From an uncultured Oscillospiraceae bacterium (lineage in GTDB: Bacteria; Bacillota; Clostridia; Oscillospirales; Oscillospiraceae), in contig CAKUHJ010000090.1 in assembly GCA_934655935.1 (NCBI GenBank), positions 1 to 7,772 of the forward strand: DNA of 7,772 bases, given 5' to 3'. Position 1 is the first letter of the stretch. Each line of letters opens with the position of its first letter. This document shows, in pieces, positions 1 to 6,695 of the stretch. Below the pieces are notes generated by a model, which was not told the origin of the DNA, did no database searches, and worked only from the letters and a program-made list of their open reading frames with translations. A program made the translations under genes and the position numbers.

Positions 1-243
1 GTCAAGCATGGAAAAAAGGGCGACCAGCCGCTGGATCTGCGGCCTCTGATTCACACGCTCGAAATCCGCCGCGCCGGCGCGCAGGAGCTTTCGCTGCATG
101 TGCGCGTTCAGGCCCAGAATCCGGGCCTGAACCCGCAGCTGCTCGCTTCGGCCATCGAAACGCACCTGCCCGCGCTCGCGCCGGACTTCTCCCGCGTGCG
201 CCGGCTGGAGGTCTACGACGCGGACGGAAACGTTTTCCGCTGA
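1..243 (+). CDS. C-terminal end of a DUF2344/TIGR03936-like radical-SAM-linked protein (5' truncated)
   Basis: The last 80 codons of a gene entering from the left, ending in TGA at 241-243. The visible protein starts VKHGKKGDQPLDLRPLIHTL, continues with a beta-rich stretch (LSLHVRVQAQNPGLNPQLLA) and ends RRLEVYDADGNVFR. From memory of the family, the C-terminus of TIGR03936 (DUF2344) proteins has a K-K-G-...-DIRPLI segment, then a short strand, then N-x-x-P-x-L-L near a helix and a final R-x-E/L-Y tail, which matches. In Clostridia this protein is usually encoded just after, or fused to, a B12-binding radical SAM protein of the TIGR03960 type; its biochemical role is not established. The reading frame has no internal stop and the codon use matches downstream genes. 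The family call is from the C-terminus only, so it is moderate; the existence of the coding end is much surer. Confidence 0.68.
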   Translation, partial: VKHGKKGDQPLDLRPLIHTLEIRRAGAQELSLHVRVQAQNPGLNPQLLASAIETHLPALAPDFSRVRRLEVYDADGNVFR

Positions 244-292
244 GCCGGGACGTGCTGCAGCACAGTCCGCATTTTACAAAAGGAGCCTGCTT

Positions 293-1624
293 ATGTACGG
301 TCACGTCCGAATTCTCAACATCAACGAAAACGCCGCCGCGATCATTTCCTCCGGCGGACGCATCTCCACCATGGACGGCACGGCGGAGGAAATCTACCGC
401 AGGGCGCTGGACGCCGGCACAGAAAAAAACGAGCGCCTGATTGAAAAGGTGCTCTCCTCCGGGCACAGCTCGGTTCTGGAGCATGCAAGCGTCAACCTGG
501 CCTTTGAAAACGTCTCGGTGCTGGCCGAGCAGTTTCTCATTGAGTTCCGTCTTGCGTCGTTCACCGTCAAATCCCGGCGGTATGTCGATTTTCAGAATGC
601 TGGCTACGTTTCGCCCGACGGGCTTTCCGCCCGGGCGCAGGCCTGCTACGACGAAGCCGTGCAGGCGCTTTTCGGCGTCTACGGCGAGCTCTGCGCCGCC
701 GGCGTTCCGAAGGAGGACGCTCGCTTCGTCCTCCCCTACTGCTTCTGCAGCAATTTCTTCTGCACCATGAACGCCCGCGAGCTGGTGCATGTCATGAACG
801 AGCTGACCTACGGGCGCGGCGCCGCAATCGCGGAGCTGCGCGCGCTGGGCGAAAGCCTGTTCGCCCAGTGTGAAGACCGCGCGCCGTATCTGGCCGTGCG
901 CAAGCCGGAGCTTTACCGGCGGCCCGCCGCCGCGCTTTCCGGCCAGCCGCTTCCGCGCGGAACGGGCGTGCGCGTGCTGCGCGCCGCGCCGGACGCGGCG
1001 GATCTGATCTGCGAGGCGGCCTTCCTGGAGCAGGGCCTGCAGCCCCGGCCCCTGGAGCCGGAGGCGCGCGCGGCGCTTCTGAAGGGGCTTCTTGCAGGCC
1101 CTCGCAGGCGCGAGCTGGAGCAGGCCGGCTTTACGCTTCTTTTCGGCGGCATGAGCCTTGCCGCGCTCACGCATCTGACGCGGCACCGGATGCAGGCGCT
1201 GTGTCCGCCGTCGCTGCCGGAAGCGGCCGATTTCTCGGATTACGTTCTGCCGGAAAGCGTGGAGAAGGCAGGCCTCGCGGCGCAGTACCGCAGCGCCTTT
1301 CAAAAAGCCGGCGAGGCCTCCCGCGCCCTGTGCACGCTTGGAGCAGGCCGGGATGTGCAGTGCTACCTGCTTTTAAGCGGCCTTCGCGTGCCGGTGCTGA
1401 CCACAATGAACGCAGGGGAGCTGTGCGTATTTTTCCGCCTGCGCTGCTGCACGCGCGCGCAGTGGGAAATCCGCGCGTGCGCGTGCGAGGCGCTCTTCGC
1501 GCTGCGCGAAATCGAGCCGGAGCTGTTTTCTCTGTACGGCCCGACGTGCTTTCAGACGGGCCGCTGCCCCGAGGGGCGCATGTGCTGCGGCCGGCAGAAG
1601 GAGATGGCCGAACGCTTCGGCTGA
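293..1624 (+). CDS. thyX: Double-domain FAD-dependent thymidylate synthase (ThyX) homologue
   Basis: A 443-residue protein, about twice the usual ThyX length (roughly 210-250). ThyX methylates dUMP to dTMP using methylene-tetrahydrofolate and FAD/NADPH. Two ThyX-like repeats are visible. Repeat 1 (about 1-200) has GHSSVLEH (57-64), the S-x-R-Y end of the signature (S94-Y97), ARFVLP (143-148) and MNARELVHVMNEL (159-171), but its RHR triad is E84-F85-R86. Repeat 2 (about 225-443) has an intact RHRX7S signature (R297-H298-R299...S307), NAGEL (373-377), FRLR (381-384) and AQWEIR (389-394), but ELEQ replaces the usual LEH and SxRY is lost. The C-terminus is Cys-rich (CFQTGRCPEGRMCCG, 419-433). The start is ATG 293, with AAAAGGAG at 278-285, 7 nt upstream. 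It lies 49 nt after the previous gene with no clear promoter or terminator, so co-transcription is likely. Family membership is secure; whether it makes dTMP is inference. A ThyX-fold protein with another job is possible. Confidence 0.9.
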   Translation: MYGHVRILNINENAAAIISSGGRISTMDGTAEEIYRRALDAGTEKNERLIEKVLSSGHSSVLEHASVNLAFENVSVLAEQFLIEFRLASFTVKSRRYVDFQNAGYVSPDGLSARAQACYDEAVQALFGVYGELCAAGVPKEDARFVLPYCFCSNFFCTMNARELVHVMNELTYGRGAAIAELRALGESLFAQCEDRAPYLAVRKPELYRRPAAALSGQPLPRGTGVRVLRAAPDAADLICEAAFLEQGLQPRPLEPEARAALLKGLLAGPRRRELEQAGFTLLFGGMSLAALTHLTRHRMQALCPPSLPEAADFSDYVLPESVEKAGLAAQYRSAFQKAGEASRALCTLGAGRDVQCYLLLSGLRVPVLTTMNAGELCVFFRLRCCTRAQWEIRACACEALFALREIEPELFSLYGPTCFQTGRCPEGRMCCGRQKEMAERFG

Positions 1625-1663
1625 ACCGGTCGCGCCGCGCGCCGCGGGCGCATAGAATGGCCC

Positions 1664-1671
1664 GGAGGTGA
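1664..1671 (+). promoter_or_regulatory. Shine-Dalgarno that fixes the start of the small membrane protein
   Basis: GGAGGTGA lies 5 nt before ATG 1677. An in-frame GTG at 1668 lies inside this motif and would have no ribosome binding site of its own, so ATG 1677 is preferred as the start. Confidence 0.75.
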
Positions 1672-1676
1672 GCGCC

Positions 1677-2048
1677 ATGCTGATTGCCGCGCTGTGCGCG
1701 CTTGGCGTTGTGAGTCTTCTCTGGGCGCTGTTCGGAGCCCTGCTGCTGCCGGCGGAGTCCGGAAGCCTGATTTACCCCGCCGCACGCGTTCAGAGTCCGG
1801 AGCGCTGCGTGCGCGCGCTTGCGTTTCTGCGCGGCGCGGGACTGCTCCGGTGTCAGGTCATTTTTTTGCTGCCGGCCGACGCGGACGCCGGACCGCGCGA
1901 GCTCTGCCTGCTCGCGCAGCGCTATGAATTTGTCCGCTGCATACCGGCGCGGACGCTGATGGAAGAATTACAGGAGCAAAACCATGAACGATGCACCCGA
2001 ACAGATTATCCGCGGGACAGTGGAGGCCATCCTCTTTCAGAATCATGA
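1677..2048 (+). CDS. Small single-pass membrane protein of unknown function upstream of recD2
   Basis: A 123-residue protein I cannot assign. Residues 2-24 (LIAALCALGVVSLLWALFGA and on) form one hydrophobic segment with no positive charge before it, so it is a likely membrane anchor rather than a cleaved signal peptide. The soluble part has an alternating pattern (ALAFLRGAGLLRCQVIFLLP, then helix PRELCLLAQRYEFVRC) that could be a small alpha/beta domain. Six cysteines are scattered (7, 44, 59, 77, 88, 106). The gene starts 52 nt after thyX behind a strong SD, and its last 65 nt (final 21 residues, polar and low in hydrophobics) overlap the start of recD2 in another frame. Small membrane-anchored proteins next to recD2 are something I loosely associate with Clostridia, but no name or function is known to me. 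Coding status is supported by the SD, the good hydrophobic pattern up to the overlap and the lack of any other gene in 1625-1983. Confidence 0.72.
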   Translation: MLIAALCALGVVSLLWALFGALLLPAESGSLIYPAARVQSPERCVRALAFLRGAGLLRCQVIFLLPADADAGPRELCLLAQRYEFVRCIPARTLMEELQEQNHERCTRTDYPRDSGGHPLSES

Positions 2049-4248
2049 AAACGGCTACAGCGTCCTCAAGCTCCGCACGGAGGAGGGCGCGCAGGTCACG
2101 GTGGTTGGGACCATCCCGATGACCATAACCGGCGAGCGCCTGATTGTGACGGGGAAATGGACGCGCCACGCCAGCTACGGCGAGCAGTTCGAGGCGGAAT
2201 TCCTCGAGCGTCTGATGCCGGAAAGCACGCCGGAGATTCTGGCGTTCTTATCCTCCCGCGCCGTCAAGGGCGTCGGCGCGCGGACGGCGGAAAAAATCGT
2301 CTCCCGCTTCGGCGCGCAGAGCCTGGAAATTCTGGAAAACGAGCCGGAGCGGCTTGCCGAAATCCCCGGCGTCACGCTCAAAAAGGCCGAGCAGATGAGC
2401 CAGAGCTTCCGCCGGCAGTCCGGCGTCCGCCGGCTCATCGAATTTTTAACCGTACATCATCTTCCCGCGCAGCTGGCCGTGCGCCTGTACCGCGTATACG
2501 GCGAGCTTGCGCCGGACGCGCTGCGGGACGATCCCTATCTTCTGACCGATCCTTACTACGGCGCAGACTTTTCCCTTGTGGACGCGTTCGCCATCGAGCT
2601 GGAAATTCCCGCGGACGACGAGCGGCGCGTCGAGGCCGGCATTCTTTTCGAGCTTTCCTACAATCTCAGCGGCGGGCACGTCTTCATTCCGAAGAGCAAG
2701 CTGCGCGCCGTCACCGCGTCGCTGCTCGGGCTGGAGGAGGACGTCATCGAGGCCGGCCTTTCCCGCCTGCAGGAGCAGTCGCGCATGACGCTCGATACCG
2801 TCGCGGGGCTTGAGGCCTGCTATCTGCCCACGCTTTACGAAGACGAATGCTACGTCTGCGCGCGCGTCTGCGCGATGGCGAAAACCGCGCTCCCTGCGCC
2901 GCCGGGTCTGGCGGAAATCCTGTCCGGGCTGCAGCGTACGCGTGAAATCCGCTACGCTGCGATGCAGCTTTCGGCCATACGCGCGGCGGCCGGCCGGCAG
3001 CTGCTGCTGGTAACCGGCGGTCCGGGCACCGGCAAGACGACCGTCATGTCCGGCATTCTGGGCCTGTTTGACGCCATGAAGCGCAAAACGCTTCTCGCTG
3101 CGCCGACCGGGCGCGCCGCCAAGCGCCTGAGCGAATGCACCGGCCGGGACGCGTCCACCATCCACCGGCTTCTCGAGGCGCAGTTTGACGAGGAATCCGG
3201 CTCCATGCGCTTTTTCCACGACGAGGAGAATCCCCTTGCCTGCGACGCGCTGATTGTGGACGAGGCCTCCATGATCGACCTGCCGCTCATGGCGAGCCTT
3301 CTTCGCGCCCTGCGCCCGTCGTGCACGCTGATTCTGGTCGGCGATCCGGATCAGCTCCCGTCCGTCGGCCCCGGAAACGTCTTTTCCGACCTGATCCGCA
3401 GCCACGTCGCACAGACCGTCTGCCTCACAGAAATTTTCCGGCAGGCGCAGAAGAGCCTGATCGTCATGAACGCGCATGCGATCAACCGCGGGGAAATGCC
3501 CGTGCTGACCGAAACGCACCGTGATTTTTTCTTTCTCAGAAGGAAGGACCCCGCCGCCGTGCAGAAGACCATCGAATCGCTCTGCGCGGAGCGTCTGCCC
3601 CAAAAGCTCGGCGTCGCGCCGTCCGAAATTCAGGTGCTCTCTCCCACCCGGAAGGGAGAAACCGGCACGAAGGAGCTCAACCGCGCGCTGCAGGCCGTCC
3701 TGAACCCCCCCGCACCCGGCCGGCGGGAGAAAAAATCCGGCGATTTTTCCTTCCGTGAGGGCGACCGGGTAATGCAAATCCGCAACAACTATGATATAAT
3801 GTGGAAAAAGACGGACGCTTCCGGCAGCGGCAGCGGTATCTTCAACGGCGATATCGGCCTCATTCGCACCATCGATTATGAAACCGAGCTCGTCACCATC
3901 GATTTTGACGACCGCCGGGCCGAATACGGCTTTGATATGCTCCAGGAGCTGGAGCCGGCCTATGCCATGACGGTCCATAAAAGCCAGGGCAGCGAATACC
4001 GCGCGGTTATTCTGGCGGTGTTCTCGGGCGCGCCGGTTCTTCTGACCCGGAACGTGCTCTATACCGCCGTCACGCGCGCGCGGGAGCTTCTGATCCTGGT
4101 CGGCGACGAACGCGTCGTCGCCGCAATGACCCGCAGCGACCGCCGCCAGCGCCGCTACAGCGCGCTCAAGCTCCGGCTGGAGGCCGAAGCGCACCCGCAG
4201 GATTGGCGTGTGCTCCCGGTGGAGACTCAAGTGAAGGATGAATCATGA
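1984..4248 (+). CDS. recD2: RecD2 family ATP-dependent DNA helicase (SF1B, RecBC-independent)
   Basis: A 754-residue 5'-3' SF1B helicase, typical RecD2 length (about 720-760). RecD2 proteins occur without RecBC and act in repair and replication-fork maintenance in Firmicutes and Deinococcus. The N-terminal OB-like region (7-75) is followed by helix-hairpin-helix segments (about 92-140: AVKGVGARTAEKI, then LAEIPGVTLKKAEQM) that mark RecD2 rather than RecD. Helicase motifs are all present: Walker A GGPGTGKTT (345-353, K351), Walker B IVDEAS (424-429), motif III VGDPDQLPSVGPGNVF (452-467), motif V TVHKSQGSEY (663-672) and motif VI YTAVTRARELLILVG (693-707). No break or lost catalytic residue is seen. 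The start is ATG 1984, with AGGAG at 1972-1976, 7 nt upstream. The 3' end overlaps the next gene by 4 nt, so translation is probably coupled. A run of seven C (3705-3711) encodes a Pro-rich surface linker and does not break the frame. Confidence 0.97.
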   Translation: MNDAPEQIIRGTVEAILFQNHENGYSVLKLRTEEGAQVTVVGTIPMTITGERLIVTGKWTRHASYGEQFEAEFLERLMPESTPEILAFLSSRAVKGVGARTAEKIVSRFGAQSLEILENEPERLAEIPGVTLKKAEQMSQSFRRQSGVRRLIEFLTVHHLPAQLAVRLYRVYGELAPDALRDDPYLLTDPYYGADFSLVDAFAIELEIPADDERRVEAGILFELSYNLSGGHVFIPKSKLRAVTASLLGLEEDVIEAGLSRLQEQSRMTLDTVAGLEACYLPTLYEDECYVCARVCAMAKTALPAPPGLAEILSGLQRTREIRYAAMQLSAIRAAAGRQLLLVTGGPGTGKTTVMSGILGLFDAMKRKTLLAAPTGRAAKRLSECTGRDASTIHRLLEAQFDEESGSMRFFHDEENPLACDALIVDEASMIDLPLMASLLRALRPSCTLILVGDPDQLPSVGPGNVFSDLIRSHVAQTVCLTEIFRQAQKSLIVMNAHAINRGEMPVLTETHRDFFFLRRKDPAAVQKTIESLCAERLPQKLGVAPSEIQVLSPTRKGETGTKELNRALQAVLNPPAPGRREKKSGDFSFREGDRVMQIRNNYDIMWKKTDASGSGSGIFNGDIGLIRTIDYETELVTIDFDDRRAEYGFDMLQELEPAYAMTVHKSQGSEYRAVILAVFSGAPVLLTRNVLYTAVTRARELLILVGDERVVAAMTRSDRRQRRYSALKLRLEAEAHPQDWRVLPVETQVKDES

Positions 4249-5282
4249 TGAATATGAAACTGATCCGCGACATCGGCATTGATCTTGGCACGGCGAACGT
4301 CCTGGTTTATGAGGAAGGGCGCGGTATCGTCCTGCGCGAGCCGTCCGTGGTCGCGGTGGACAAGAATACCGGAAAGGTCCTGCAGGTCGGCGCGGCGGCC
4401 AGAAACATGCTCGGCCGGACGCCGGGCAACATTGTCGCCGTGCGCCCGCTGCGCGACGGCGTGATCTCCGACTATGAGATGACGGAGAAAATGCTCGAGC
4501 AGTTCCTGAAGAAAATCAACCGCTTCGCCCTCATCAAGCCCCGCGTCATCGTCAGCGTTCCGAGCGGCGTGACCGAGGTGGAGGAGCGCGCCGTCATTCA
4601 GGCGACGATGGAAGCCGGCGCGCGGCGCGTGTATCTGATCGAAGAGCCGTTCGCCGCCGCGCTCGGCGCGAAGCTGCCCATCTCCGGCCCGGAGGGGCAT
4701 ATGGTGGTCGATATCGGCGGCGGCACGACGGATATCGCCGTTCTGAGTCTCAACGGCATCGCCTCGTCCTCCTCCATCAAGGTCGCCGGAGACACCTTTG
4801 ACGAGGCGGTGGCCGCGTATCTGCGCAAGCGCTACGGCATGCTCGTCGGCCTCGGCACGGCAGAGGAAATCAAAATTGCCATCGGCTGCGTTTACGAGCG
4901 GCCGGAGGAGGCCGTGCTGAACGTCAAGGGCCGGGACGCAAAGACCGGCCTTCCGAGCGAGGCCGTTATCTCCTCCTCCGAGCTCATGGAGGCCTTCCGC
5001 CGTCCCGCGCGCCAGATTGTCGACGAGGTTCTGGCCGTCCTGGAAAAAAGCTCGCCGGAGCTCGTGGCCGACGTCGCCAGAAACGGCATCGTCCTGACCG
5101 GCGGCGGCTGCCAGCTCTACGGCTTTGACCGCCTCATCGCCGAACGGACCGGCATTGCCTGCTCCATCGCCGACGATGCGGATTCGTGCGTCGCCAACGG
5201 CTGCGGAAAAAGTCTGGCCTGGATCGGCTCCATGCAGGAGGGCACCATCAACCTTGCCCGCCGCAAGCTCATGAAAGAATAA
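4245..5282 (+). CDS. mreB: MreB/Mbl-type bacterial actin, rod shape-determining protein
   Basis: A 345-residue actin-like ATPase of the MreB family (usual 330-350) that forms membrane-associated filaments guiding side-wall peptidoglycan synthesis. Nucleotide-site motifs are clear: phosphate-1 IGIDLGTANVLVY (10-22), GRTPGNIVAVRPLRDGVISD (57-76), EEPFAAALGA (133-142), phosphate-2 VDIGGGTTDIAVLS (155-168), GDTFDEAVAAYLRKRY (182-197), TAEEIKIAIG (205-214), GRDAKTGLPS (229-238) and adenosine motif VLTGGGCQLYG (283-293). The Asp in TTDIAVLS and the GDxFD segment are more like Mbl than classical MreB (TTEVA, GDEMD), while PSGVTEVEERAVIQA (106-120) is MreB-like, so the paralogue is open. There is no mreC/mreD downstream; a terminator follows at once, so this is not the mreBCD locus. 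ATG 4245 overlaps the recD2 stop as ATGA, with AAGGA 6 nt upstream; in-frame ATGs at 4248 and 4254 are alternatives. Expression probably depends on recD2 translation. Confidence 0.96.
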   Translation: MMNMKLIRDIGIDLGTANVLVYEEGRGIVLREPSVVAVDKNTGKVLQVGAAARNMLGRTPGNIVAVRPLRDGVISDYEMTEKMLEQFLKKINRFALIKPRVIVSVPSGVTEVEERAVIQATMEAGARRVYLIEEPFAAALGAKLPISGPEGHMVVDIGGGTTDIAVLSLNGIASSSSIKVAGDTFDEAVAAYLRKRYGMLVGLGTAEEIKIAIGCVYERPEEAVLNVKGRDAKTGLPSEAVISSSELMEAFRRPARQIVDEVLAVLEKSSPELVADVARNGIVLTGGGCQLYGFDRLIAERTGIACSIADDADSCVANGCGKSLAWIGSMQEGTINLARRKLMKE

Positions 5283-5335
5283 TCCCAAGCGGCCGCCGCA
5301 GGCTTCGTCCTGCGGCGGCCGCTTGGGATTTCTTC
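5281..5335. terminator. Perfect 22-bp stem hairpin between convergent genes, probable bidirectional terminator
   Basis: The arms are 5281-5302 and 5309-5330, 22 of 22 bases complementary, around a 6-nt CTTCGT loop. The left arm starts inside the mreB stop codon. The core is very GC-rich (GCGGCCGCCGCAGG). On the plus strand the right arm runs into ATTTCTT, a short interrupted T-run; on the minus strand it runs into ATTATTCTTT. The T-tracts are weak in both directions, but the stem is strong and its site between two convergent transcription units fits termination. Confidence 0.85.
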
Positions 5336-5360
5336 GCTCAGTCCGCACAATCGCAAGCCG

Positions 5361-6206
5361 CTACTTTTCCCGGCGGAAAAAGGCCGCTGCGACAACGCCT
5401 GGCCCTGTGTGCGTGCCGACGACGCCGCTGATGAGCGTCGTTTCCAGCGCCTGCACGCCCTCGGCCCAGAGGCTCCGGCTGTCCTCGATATACTTTTTCA
5501 GGCACGCGTCGCTCAGGCCCGTATAGCCCAGCAGAATCGGCATGGAAAAATCCACGCCGCCGCATTCGTGAATCTTCTGCGCAAGAAGGTTGTTCCCCTG
5601 CTTTGAGCCGCGCGCCTTTCCGATCAGGAGAATCTGTCCGTCCTGAATCGCACAGACCGGCTTCACATTCAGCAGGCCGCCCGCCAGCGCCGTCGTTTTT
5701 GAAATTATTCCGCCGCGCTTGAGATACTCCAGCGTATCCAGGAGCGCCACCACGCAGATTTCCTCCCGCCGTCGCTCCAGCTCCTGCGCGATATGCTCCG
5801 CGTCCATCCCCGCGTCCGCGCAGATGAGCGCATATTCTGCCAGAATGCCCGCGCCGATGGCCGCGCTCCTGCTGTCGACCACCCAGACGTTTTCATACTC
5901 CGAGGCCGCGATGCACGCGCTCTGGTAGGTGCCGGAAAAGTCCGACGCGATGGTGATCACCACCGCGCTCTGCCCGGCGCGCTTTGCCTCCTCCAGCGCC
6001 GGAAAAAAGGCCGCCGGCGCGGCCTGGCTGGTCGTCGGCAGCGTATCCGTCTCGACCAGGCGCTCATAAAACCGCCGCCGGTCAAGCTCCACGCCGTCCA
6101 GCAGCGCTTCCTGGCCAAAATGCACCGTCAGCGGCACCGTCCGGACGCGCCCGCGGCAGCGCTCCGGCAGATCTGCCGAAGAGTCCACAATGATCTGTAC
6201 CTTCAT
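5361..6206 (-). CDS. DegV family (FakB-like) fatty-acid-binding protein
   Basis: A 281-residue protein, the usual DegV length (about 280-290). DegV/FakB proteins bind a single fatty acid; where FakA is present they present it for phosphorylation to acyl-phosphate for phospholipid synthesis. Visible family features are the N-terminal VQIIVDSSADLP (3-14), TTSQAAP (58-64), ASDFSGTYQSA (87-97) with the head-group-contacting Ser/Gly region, WVVDSRSAAIGAG (108-120), LDTLEYLKRGGIISKT (156-171), LLNVKPV (178-184) and the C-terminal GTHTGPGVV (264-272). The fatty-acid ligand is inferred from the family, and fakA is not in this window. ATG (6206-6204) overlaps the stop of the marR gene upstream as ATGA; GGAGG (complement of 6217-6221) lies 10 nt before it. 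It is therefore the second gene of a two-gene operon under the marR promoter. It ends in TAG, 30 nt from the shared terminator hairpin. Confidence 0.95.
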   Translation of the reverse strand: MKVQIIVDSSADLPERCRGRVRTVPLTVHFGQEALLDGVELDRRRFYERLVETDTLPTTSQAAPAAFFPALEEAKRAGQSAVVITIASDFSGTYQSACIAASEYENVWVVDSRSAAIGAGILAEYALICADAGMDAEHIAQELERRREEICVVALLDTLEYLKRGGIISKTTALAGGLLNVKPVCAIQDGQILLIGKARGSKQGNNLLAQKIHECGGVDFSMPILLGYTGLSDACLKKYIEDSRSLWAEGVQALETTLISGVVGTHTGPGVVAAAFFRREK

Positions 6207-6655
6207 GCTCTTTTTTCCTCCGTCTGCGCCAGGCGCTCCAGATTTTCACAGATCCGCTCCAGCGCGCGGTACATTACCGCCCGCTCCTGCTCTCCGATTC
6301 CAGCGCTGGCCTGCTCCACAATTCCATCAATCTTCTGCCGGATCAACGCTCCGGTCTCAAGCCCCTTTTTACTCAGCCGCAGCAGCGCGCGGTAGCGCCG
6401 CCCGCCGCTCTCCCCGCAGGAAAGATAGCCCTCCTGCTCCAGCTGCTCCACAGACCGGGAAACCGCCGCCTTATCCTCATCCGCCCGCTCGCAGAGCTCC
6501 GCCGCCGTCATGGGCCCGAACTGCGCCAGATAGTACAGGCACGATACATGCGCGCCCCTGAGCCGGAAGCGCGCCATCTGCTCCGATTTGATGCGCTTGA
6601 TGCTCCGGCTCAGCCGCGCGGCAAGCACGGTAAAGGTTTCAAAGCGTTCCGGCAT
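6203..6655 (-). CDS. MarR family winged-helix transcriptional regulator
   Basis: A 150-residue protein with the MarR layout: an N-terminal dimerisation helix (1-30), a winged helix-turn-helix at about 34-100 with recognition-helix segment DEDKAAVSRSVEQLEQEGYL (59-78) and wing GESGGRRYRALLRLSKKG (81-98), then C-terminal dimerisation helices (100-145). MarR proteins are dimers binding inverted repeats and are usually released by small ligands. The frame opens as far as a TTG at 6688, but ATG 6655 is chosen because AAAGGGGA (complement of 6663-6670) sits 7 nt before it, while the TTG lies about at the predicted transcription start and would leave no leader. The stop overlaps the degV start (ATGA), so the two proteins are probably made together. 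Two near-identical palindromes flank its promoter, suggesting autoregulation. The inducer is unknown; its coupling to a DegV protein suggests a lipid-related signal, which is inference. Confidence 0.94.
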   Translation of the reverse strand: MPERFETFTVLAARLSRSIKRIKSEQMARFRLRGAHVSCLYYLAQFGPMTAAELCERADEDKAAVSRSVEQLEQEGYLSCGESGGRRYRALLRLSKKGLETGALIRQKIDGIVEQASAGIGEQERAVMYRALERICENLERLAQTEEKRA

Positions 6656-6662
6656 ATTCGCG

Positions 6663-6670
6663 TCCCCTTT
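6663..6670 (-). promoter_or_regulatory. Shine-Dalgarno supporting the ATG start of marR
   Basis: On the minus strand this reads AAAGGGGA, 7 nt before ATG 6655. It favours a 150-residue protein over a longer version from the TTG at 6688. Confidence 0.7.
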
Positions 6671-6675
6671 CAGAT

Positions 6676-6689
6676 GTTGTTTTATCAAC
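6676..6689. promoter_or_regulatory. Predicted MarR operator O2, over the transcription start
   Basis: The minus-strand sequence GTTGATAAAACAAC is an inverted repeat with GTTG/CAAC ends. It differs from O1 (6712-6725) by one base in 14. It begins about 7 nt downstream of the -10 box, so it covers roughly +1 to +14 of the marR transcript, where a bound dimer would block initiation or escape. Binding by the neighbouring MarR protein is inferred from location and symmetry. Confidence 0.75.
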
Positions 6690-6695
6690 GTTCAG

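Noticed and set aside
2..1303. 433-codon minus-strand open frame antisense to the first gene and thyX
   Set aside because: It spans two plus-strand genes plus the gap between them, with no domain pattern and Arg/Ala-rich composition.
1625..1676. GC-rich possible hairpin after thyX as a terminator
   Set aside because: Only about five clean pairs can form and there is no T-run; the next gene follows closely with a strong SD.
1861..1867. Seven T in a row within the small membrane protein gene, forming T-TTT-TTG in frame
   Set aside because: It could allow slippage, but a shift to -1 ends by 1927 and no downstream pseudoknot or conserved extended product is evident.
3705..3711. Seven C in a row inside recD2
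   Set aside because: The frame is intact, it encodes a Pro-rich linker, and phase variation of a repair helicase has no support here.
2446..4230. 594-codon minus-strand open frame antisense to recD2
   Set aside because: It lies wholly within recD2, whose helicase motifs are intact. Its composition is typical of antisense reading of GC-biased codons and it has no credible start signal.
4227..5348. 373-codon minus-strand open frame antisense to mreB and running through the terminator
   Set aside because: It passes through a strong hairpin and covers a gene with all MreB motifs; it is His/Gly/Asp-rich as expected for an antisense frame.
5793..6395. 200-codon plus-strand open frame across the degV/marR junction
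   Set aside because: It is antisense to two clear families and carries no SD or domain pattern.
6655..6688. Longer marR start at TTG 6688 (11 extra residues)
   Set aside because: The TTG falls at the predicted transcription start and inside operator O2, with no SD upstream; ATG 6655 has AAAGGGGA at 7 nt.
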